Shown: piece after piece, positions 7,135-10,753 of the stretch
Layout of the letters: each line of letters begins with the position of its first letter
Numbering within the stretch: the first letter of the stretch is position 1
Source of the DNA: CBDUBH01 sp965365345
Lineage (GTDB): Bacteria > Bacteroidota > Ignavibacteria > Ignavibacteriales > SURF-24
NCBI GenBank assembly: GCA_965365345.1
Contig: CBDUBH010000108.1
Location: 1 to 10,753 of the forward strand
Direction of reading: 5' to 3'
Length of the DNA: 10,753 bases
Notes under the pieces: model-generated
Seen by the model: the letters and a program-made list of their open reading frames with translations, nothing else
Database searches by the model: none
What the model was told of the DNA's origin: nothing
Program-made: the position numbers and the translations under genes

Positions 7135-7150
7135 GAAATTTTTATATCAA
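7135..7150 (+). repeat. 16-bp direct repeat, copy 2
   Basis: Exact second copy of GAAATTTTTATATCAA, first seen at 6985-7000. Confidence 0.8.
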
Positions 7151-7181
7151 ATTTTGCCGGCATTCAATTTCTTCTTCTCAA

Positions 7182-7218
7182 ATTCTTAATTCTTAAATTC
7201 TTACATTCTTATATTCTC
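7182..7218. repeat. Imperfect 7-8-bp tandem repeat of the ATTCTTA word
   Basis: ATTCTT starts at 7182, 7189, 7197 and 7205, and ATTCTC at 7213, so the steps are 7, 8, 8 and 8 bp. It ends about 100 bp upstream of the secreted protein gene. Confidence 0.7.
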
Positions 7219-7261
7219 CTTTTACAATGGAACTAAAATCCGTATGATTTTGTAGAATTAA

Positions 7262-7291
7262 TTGGCAAATGATAAATTAATTAACTATTTT
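7262..7291 (+). promoter_or_regulatory. Candidate promoter of the small secreted protein gene
   Basis: TTGGCA (7262-7267) and TATTTT (7286-7291) are spaced 18 bp. The downstream element, TATTTTCG, also approximates the TAnnTTTG -7 box of Bacteroidota. The start at 7321 has no Shine-Dalgarno, as is common in that phylum. Tentative. Confidence 0.3.
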
Positions 7292-7320
7292 CGCTTAAAT
7301 TTACACAAAACATAAAATAC

Positions 7321-7731
7321 ATGAATAAAATTTTACCGTTATTTTTTATATTATTTACAATTTGCATTTCTGCTCAAACTTCTCAGGAAGGAAAATTATC
7401 AGGACCCGAATCGATTTCGAGCGCGGGAAATTCCGTAATTTTGATAAGCACAGATAAGCAAAATATTAAGGATTTTACTCTTAAACAAAATTATCCAAAT
7501 CCTTTTAATCCCGAAACTTTGATCGAGTTTTCAATTCCGCAATCAAGTTTTGTAAGCTTAAAAGTTTACAATTTGTTAGGCAAAGAAGTTGCAAATTTAG
7601 TTAATGATTCAAAAGATGCCGGAGTTTATCAAGTAAAATTCGATGGCGGCAATCTTTCCAGCGGAATTTATTTTTATACATTGCGCTCGGGTAATAAGAT
7701 AATAACGAAAAAATTTATACTGACAAAGTAA
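7321..7731 (+). CDS. Small secreted protein made almost entirely of a T9SS C-terminal sorting domain
   Basis: 136 residues. A Sec signal peptide (KILPLFFILFTICISA) probably ends at A18. About 32 Ser/Gly/Asp-rich residues follow, and from ~51 to the end there is a type A Por/T9SS sorting domain: FTLKQNYPNPFNPETLIEF, then LKVYNLLGKEV, AGVYQVKFDGGNLSSGIYFY and the terminal KKFILTK. In this family the domain directs export across the outer membrane by the type IX system and is usually cleaved as cargo is attached to the surface. Here almost no cargo remains. It could be a remnant of a larger protein, a genuine small surface peptide, or a sorting-domain cassette. No upstream in-frame continuation was noticed. 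There is no Shine-Dalgarno before the ATG. A strong terminator follows, so it is probably expressed as a single unit. Confidence 0.88.
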   Translation: MNKILPLFFILFTICISAQTSQEGKLSGPESISSAGNSVILISTDKQNIKDFTLKQNYPNPFNPETLIEFSIPQSSFVSLKVYNLLGKEVANLVNDSKDAGVYQVKFDGGNLSSGIYFYTLRSGNKIITKKFILTK

Positions 7732-7751
7732 GAAATTGTCTTTTGAAATTT

Positions 7752-7779
7752 AAGGCGGCAAAATTTTGCCGCCTTTTTT
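7752..7779 (+). terminator. Strong terminator after the sorting-domain gene
   Basis: Bases 7752-7775 form a perfect 24-bp palindrome with a GGCGGC/GCCGCC core and an AAAATTTT centre, followed by Ts to 7779. It starts 20 bp after the stop codon. Confidence 0.9.
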
Positions 7780-7924
7780 GTTTTAAATAATTATTAGATT
7801 TTCTCAGAGTGTGAAAATCAATTTTTCTTACGGAAAAAATTCATTTTGAAATTTACCGGAAAGATTCAGGGGATTTAATTGATTATAATTTTTAGTAAAA
7901 GATTGGGAATATTTTTTAAATAAT

Positions 7925-7960
7925 AAATCCGTTACACTAAAATTAAAGCATAACGGATTT
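7925..7960 (-). terminator. Possible terminator of hemB
   Basis: AAATCCGTTA (7925-7934) pairs perfectly with TAACGGATTT (7951-7960) across a 16-nt loop. On the minus strand it is followed by ATTATTT, a modest T-rich tail, 37 bp past the hemB stop. The long loop makes it weaker than the others. Confidence 0.5.
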
Positions 7961-7996
7961 CAAATTAGAATGCAAAAAATTTTAATTTAACATAAT

Positions 7997-8980
7997 TTAT
8001 TTTTGCGAATCTAAAAATCTGGCTGCTTCTTTTGCAAAATAAGTTAAGATCATATCGGCACCGGCGCGTTTTATAGCAACAAGACTTTCCATCATAACTC
8101 TTTGTTCATCAATCCAACCAAGTTTTCCGGCGGCTTTTATCATTGCGTATTCGCCGCTAACCTGATATGCAGCTGTCGGCATTCCGAACATATCTTTTAC
8201 TCTGTAAATTACATCAAGATAAGCGCCTGCGGGTTTAACCATAATAATATCGGCGCCTTCATCAATATCGCTTTCGGCTTCGCGAATTGCTTCATCGGTA
8301 TTTGCAACATCCATTTGATGAGATCTTCTATCGCCAAATGCCGGAGTTGAATCAGCAGCATCGCGGAAAGGTCCGTAATATCCCGATGCATATTTTACGG
8401 CGTAACTCATAACAGGAATATTATAAAATCCTTTTTCATCCAAAGCATTTCTTATTGCGGCAATTCTTCCATCCATCATATCAGATGGAGCAATTATATC
8501 GGCTCCTGCCTGCGCGTGTGAAATAGCTTCTTTAACTAAAAGTTCAACGGTTTCGTCATTCAAAACTTCTTCACCGCGAAGAACTCCGCAATGTCCGTGA
8601 GAAGTATATTCACAAAGACAAACATCAGTAATTACAAGAAGATCTTTCACTTCCTTTTTGATCGCTTTAATTGCGCGCTGAATAATTCCATCTTCAGCGT
8701 AAGCTTCGCTGCCTTGTTCATCTTTGTGTTCTGGAATTCCAAATAATATCACAGCGGGAATTCCGAGTGAAGCAACTTCTTTACATTCTTCAACAAGCAA
8801 ATCAACTGAAAGATTGAAAACTCCCGGCATTGATTTCACTTCTTTTTTTATATTTTCACCGGGAACCACAAACAACGGATAAATGAAATCATTTTTTGAA
8901 AGTAAAGTTTCGCGAACCATATTGCGTACAAGCGGATTGTAGCGCAATCTTCTTAATCTTTTTGTAGGATAAAGTGCCAT
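7997..8980 (-). CDS. hemB: Porphobilinogen synthase (5-aminolaevulinate dehydratase)
   Basis: 327 residues, typical for HemB. It condenses two 5-aminolaevulinate molecules to porphobilinogen, an early step of haem and other tetrapyrrole synthesis, in the cytoplasm as an octamer. The TIM barrel carries the zinc-binding cluster DVCLCEYTSHGHC (C121, C123, C131), so this is a zinc-dependent member rather than the Asp-rich magnesium type. The two Schiff-base lysines are K196 in SYAVKYASGYYGPFR and K249 in IIMVKPAGAYLD. The N-terminal RLRYNPLVRNMVRET arm is the usual oligomerisation segment. The ATG at 8980 is supported by GGAG 6 bp upstream and by the family-like start LYPTKRLRRLR. It lies downstream of hemG in the same direction, but a 392-bp repeat-rich spacer makes a common transcript uncertain. 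The ribosome binding site lies in a hairpin loop, described separately. Confidence 0.97.
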   Translation of the reverse strand: MALYPTKRLRRLRYNPLVRNMVRETLLSKNDFIYPLFVVPGENIKKEVKSMPGVFNLSVDLLVEECKEVASLGIPAVILFGIPEHKDEQGSEAYAEDGIIQRAIKAIKKEVKDLLVITDVCLCEYTSHGHCGVLRGEEVLNDETVELLVKEAISHAQAGADIIAPSDMMDGRIAAIRNALDEKGFYNIPVMSYAVKYASGYYGPFRDAADSTPAFGDRRSHQMDVANTDEAIREAESDIDEGADIIMVKPAGAYLDVIYRVKDMFGMPTAAYQVSGEYAMIKAAGKLGWIDEQRVMMESLVAIKRAGADMILTYFAKEAARFLDSQK

Positions 8981-8997
8981 GAAAAACTCCGTTTTTC
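8981..8997 (-). promoter_or_regulatory. Hairpin presenting the hemB ribosome binding site in its loop
   Basis: Directly before the hemB ATG, the minus strand reads GAAAAAC-GGA-GTTTTTC, a perfect 7-bp stem with a 3-nt loop. The loop plus its first closing base form the GGAG Shine-Dalgarno. Folding would limit ribosome access, but the stem is mostly A-U and weak. Confidence 0.5.
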
Positions 8998-9036
8998 AAT
9001 GTACAATTTACAATGTACAATGTACAATGTACAATG
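8998..9036. repeat. Heptanucleotide tandem repeat AATGTAC upstream of hemB
   Basis: Five 7-bp units fill 8998-9032, in order AATGTAC, AATTTAC and then three AATGTAC, followed by a partial unit AATG. The block lies 18 bp upstream of the hemB start and, if the promoter at 9050-9080 is right, within the transcribed leader. Confidence 0.9.
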
Positions 9037-9049
9037 ATAACTGCACGGT

Positions 9050-9080
9050 TTTATAATTGTTAACTAATTTATTTTGTCTA
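9050..9080 (-). promoter_or_regulatory. Candidate hemB promoter
   Basis: Reading the minus strand, TAGACA (9080-9075) and TATAAA (9055-9050) each match consensus at 5 of 6 positions, with a long 19-bp spacer. Transcription from about 9043 would give a ~63-nt leader that includes the heptamer repeat and the ribosome-binding-site hairpin. Confidence 0.4.
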
Positions 9081-9130
9081 TAATTTGAAAATAAAATTTA
9101 TATTATTTTGTTTAAAATACTTAAAATTCC

Positions 9131-9155
9131 GTCATTCCGGATTGTCCGGAATCTA
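9131..9155 (+). repeat. REP-like unit 1, forward
   Basis: It begins GTCATTCCGG and contains a perfect 8-bp stem (9134-9141 with 9145-9152) around a TTG loop. It looks like a shortened form of the inverted unit at 9316-9360, lacking about 20 internal bases. Confidence 0.75.
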
Positions 9156-9164
9156 TTTTGAATT

Positions 9165-9208
9165 GTCATTCCGAGTCCCGATTTAATTGGGAGGGACGAA
9201 GGAATCTC
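9165..9208 (+). repeat. REP-like unit 2, forward
   Basis: It starts GTCATTCCGA and ends GGAATCTC. Nested stems pair 9168-9172 with 9201-9205 and GTCCC (9175-9179) with GGGAC (9193-9197). Confidence 0.8.
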
Positions 9209-9234
9209 TGTTTTGAATTTAATTTGATTTTGGT

Positions 9235-9265
9235 AGATTGCCACGCACTTCGTGCTCGCAATGAC
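9235..9265 (-). repeat. REP-like unit 3, reverse
   Basis: On the minus strand it begins GTCATTGCGAG and ends GGCAATCT. Nested stems pair ATTGC (9237-9241) with GCAAT (9258-9262) and GCAC (9245-9248) with GTGC (9252-9255). Confidence 0.8.
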
Positions 9266-9315
9266 AAATTAATTTGATTTCAAAAAAGATTATTATGTTT
9301 TATCAATAATAAAAA

Positions 9316-9360
9316 GGATTCCGGACAAGCCCATGCTAAAGGCAGACATGCCGGAATGAC
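9316..9360 (-). repeat. REP-like unit 4, reverse
   Basis: On the minus strand it begins GTCATTCCGGCATG and ends TTGTCCGGAATCC. Outer arms ATTCCGG (9318-9324) and CCGGAAT (9351-9357) form a 7-bp stem. Its last 10 bases are the exact inverse of the first 10 bases of unit 1. Confidence 0.8.
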
Positions 9361-9372
9361 TTTCAAGAAATT

Positions 9373-10743
9373 CTACATTAAAGAAATCGCTTTTTTAAAA
9401 GTAACTTCCGAATTTTTTATGCAATCGCCTACGGAAATTCCGCCACGATAATTTCCGCTTAATATAATTCCTTTAAATTTATTTTCAAATTCATCGAAAT
9501 AATTTTCGTGTTCAATATAACCCAAATTATATTGCGGAATTGCTTTTTGCCACATCATTTCTTTTATGAAAACCGGCGCTTCTTCAATTCCCATAATTTC
9601 GTTGAATTCACTTAGAACTTTATTTACAAGTTCATTTCTCCCTAATTCAAAAAGTTCGGGCGATCGTGCGCCGCCAATAAAAAGCGTAAACGCAGCTTTA
9701 TCTTCTTCTGATCTTTCCTTGAAAATTACCGAACTCCAAATTGCACCTAAAAAACTTTTCTTTTCTTTTTCAGGAATTAAAAACCCGAATCCGTCCAAAG
9801 GTTGTTTCACTGCATTTTTGTTGTATCCCAAAAATAAAACCATTACCGGCGGATAGTATATTTCATTTAAATGCTTTGCGAGATTTTCATCAAGCACGCC
9901 AAAAATTTCAGCAGTTTTTGATGCGGGCAAAGTTGAAATTATAATATCTGCTTCAATTTGATTTTCAATTTCATTTTGCTTGAAATAAATTTTGTAATTT
10001 TCGTTTTGCTTTTCAATTTTTGTAATTTCAGAATTGAACAAAACTTTATCGCCTAAGTTTTTTGCAATCGCTTCCGGAAAACTTTGCATTCCGTTTTTGA
10101 AGGAAAACATTTTTGCATTCTGTTTTGATTTTTCAGCATTTTGTTTTCGTTCTTTTGCGCCTTTTATCATTCCTTTTACCAAGCCACCGTAAAGTTCTTC
10201 AAGTCTGTATAATTTCGGGAAAGCGGATTTCACGCTTAATTTATCAGGGTTTCCTGCAAAAACTCCGGCAACAAAAGGATTAATAGCATAATCTAAAAAT
10301 TCTTGTCCTAATCTTCTGCGCACAAATTCAGAAATACTTTGATAATATCCGTCATTTGATTTTCCGATGAACGGCTCGGCAAATAATCTTAATTTTCCTT
10401 TTGTGCTGAAAAGTTTTGTTTTTAAAAATGCCGGCGGAGATGTTGGAAGCGCGTGCAAAACTCCGTTTCGCAAAATGTATCTTTTGCTTCCTTCTTCGTT
10501 GGCGTAAATCATTTCGTCCGAAAGTCCAACTTCATCAACTATTTGTTTGATAAGCGGTGAAGTTTCGAGTCCGCTGTTCGGACCGTAATCAATCAAATAC
10601 CCGTTTTCCTTGCGGCTTATCATTGCGCCGCCGGCTTCGGATTTTTTTTCAATTACCGTAACATCAACATTTTCTTTGGTAAGCCAATGTGCAGCTGCCA
10701 ATCCGGAAATTCCGGCTCCGAGAATTACAACTTTTTTTGCCAT
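9373..10743 (-). CDS. hemG: Protoporphyrinogen oxidase, HemY-type flavoprotein
   Basis: 456 residues, normal for the HemY-type family (named hemG or hemY depending on the organism). It removes six electrons from protoporphyrinogen IX to give protoporphyrin IX, late in haem synthesis, at the inner face of the membrane. The N-terminus is an FAD-binding Rossmann motif, VVILGAGISGLAAAHWL (G9, G11, G14), with the ribose-binding acid E32 in TVIEKK and GG at 38-39. The substrate-domain segments RRLGQEFLDYAINPFVAGVFAGNP (~139-162) and FKNGMQSFPEAIAKNL (~215-230) fit the family. The C-terminal FAD segment is LSGNYRGGISVGDCI (428-442). The coproporphyrinogen oxidase of the Gram-positive pathway is the closest alternative and cannot be excluded by eye. 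AGAGA lies before the ATG at 10743, only ten bases from the window edge. hemB follows after the repeat-rich spacer. Confidence 0.95.
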   Translation of the reverse strand: MAKKVVILGAGISGLAAAHWLTKENVDVTVIEKKSEAGGAMISRKENGYLIDYGPNSGLETSPLIKQIVDEVGLSDEMIYANEEGSKRYILRNGVLHALPTSPPAFLKTKLFSTKGKLRLFAEPFIGKSNDGYYQSISEFVRRRLGQEFLDYAINPFVAGVFAGNPDKLSVKSAFPKLYRLEELYGGLVKGMIKGAKERKQNAEKSKQNAKMFSFKNGMQSFPEAIAKNLGDKVLFNSEITKIEKQNENYKIYFKQNEIENQIEADIIISTLPASKTAEIFGVLDENLAKHLNEIYYPPVMVLFLGYNKNAVKQPLDGFGFLIPEKEKKSFLGAIWSSVIFKERSEEDKAAFTLFIGGARSPELFELGRNELVNKVLSEFNEIMGIEEAPVFIKEMMWQKAIPQYNLGYIEHENYFDEFENKFKGIILSGNYRGGISVGDCIKNSEVTFKKAISLM

Positions 10744-10753
10744 TATTTTCTCT

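Larger units (their letters stand above)
6816..7320. other. 505-bp non-coding spacer with decayed repeats
   Basis: No credible gene is seen. The spacer contains fragments that resemble the REP-like units at 9131-9360 (6870-6945 and 7036-7057), an exact 16-bp direct repeat (6985-7000 and 7135-7150), an ATTCTTA-type 8-bp-period repeat (7182-7218) and, near the right end, the promoter region of the secreted protein gene. Confidence 0.6.
8981..9372. other. Repeat-rich spacer between hemG and hemB
   Basis: No gene is seen in these 392 bp. From left to right it holds the hemB ribosome-binding-site hairpin, a heptamer tandem repeat, a candidate hemB promoter, about 50 bp of plain AT-rich sequence and four REP-like hairpin units ending 12 bp from the hemG stop. 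Confidence 0.8.

Noticed and set aside
8998..9036. CRISPR-like short repeats
   Set aside because: The units are 7 bp, contiguous and without spacers; this is a microsatellite-type tandem repeat.
9131..9360. A classical MITE with terminal inverted repeats
   Set aside because: Only 10 bp of terminal inversion and no visible target-site duplication (left flank AATTCC, right flank TTTCAA). The internal units are self-standing hairpins, so a REP/BIME cluster fits better.
9566..9944. Overlapping + strand open frames opposite hemG
   Set aside because: Antisense to a gene with clear FAD-binding and family motifs throughout; the AT-rich reverse complement yields chance open frames.

Overview
The window (roughly one third G+C) looks like a chromosomal segment from the Bacteroidota/Chlorobi side of the bacterial tree, most plausibly Ignavibacteriota or a close relative. 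The best clue is the small secreted protein at 7321-7731. Its C-terminal sorting domain has the NYPNPFNPETLI...YNLLGKEV signature that I associate with Ignavibacteria, Caldithrix and similar lineages. The AT-rich composition and GTCATTCCGG-type interspersed repeats agree. This placement is inference from family knowledge; no marker gene was compared.

Layout. 1-909 (+) is the C-terminal part of a PAS-containing sensor histidine kinase that enters from outside the window and ends at a hairpin terminator. 1077-1799 (-) is a cytidylate-kinase-like P-loop protein. It is divergent from 2009-2851 (+), a ferredoxin-like protein with an incomplete second cluster motif. 3166-3588 (+) is a membrane-anchored monohaem cytochrome c with a good promoter and a strong terminator, convergent with 3668-4717 (-), a DhnA/FbaB-type class I fructose-bisphosphate aldolase. 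5143-6297 (-) is an unrecognised cytoplasmic protein, divergent from 6456-6815 (+), a SUI1/YciH-family protein with a Cys cluster. 7321-7731 (+) is the mini sorting-domain protein. 7997-8980 (-) is hemB and 9373-10743 (-) is a HemY-type hemG.

How the genes work together. Most genes look like single transcription units separated by AT-rich spacers, with hairpin terminators at convergent junctions. The clear functional link is haem: hemG and hemB lie in the same direction, and the cytochrome c at 3166 is a haem consumer. HemY-type HemG normally uses oxygen or a flavin-coupled acceptor, so the cell probably meets oxygen at times, while the ferredoxin-like protein is a type common in anaerobes.

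The most unusual DNA is non-coding. The hemG-hemB spacer holds four REP-like hairpin units in a two-forward, two-reverse arrangement (9131-9360). It also holds a 7-bp tandem repeat (8998-9036) and a hairpin that presents the hemB ribosome binding site in its loop (8981-8997). The spacer at 6816-7320 contains decayed relatives of the same repeats, a 16-bp direct repeat and an 8-bp-period repeat. I see no CRISPR array, tRNA, rRNA, intact transposon, prophage or recognisable defence system, and no clear evidence of an entirely new multi-gene system.
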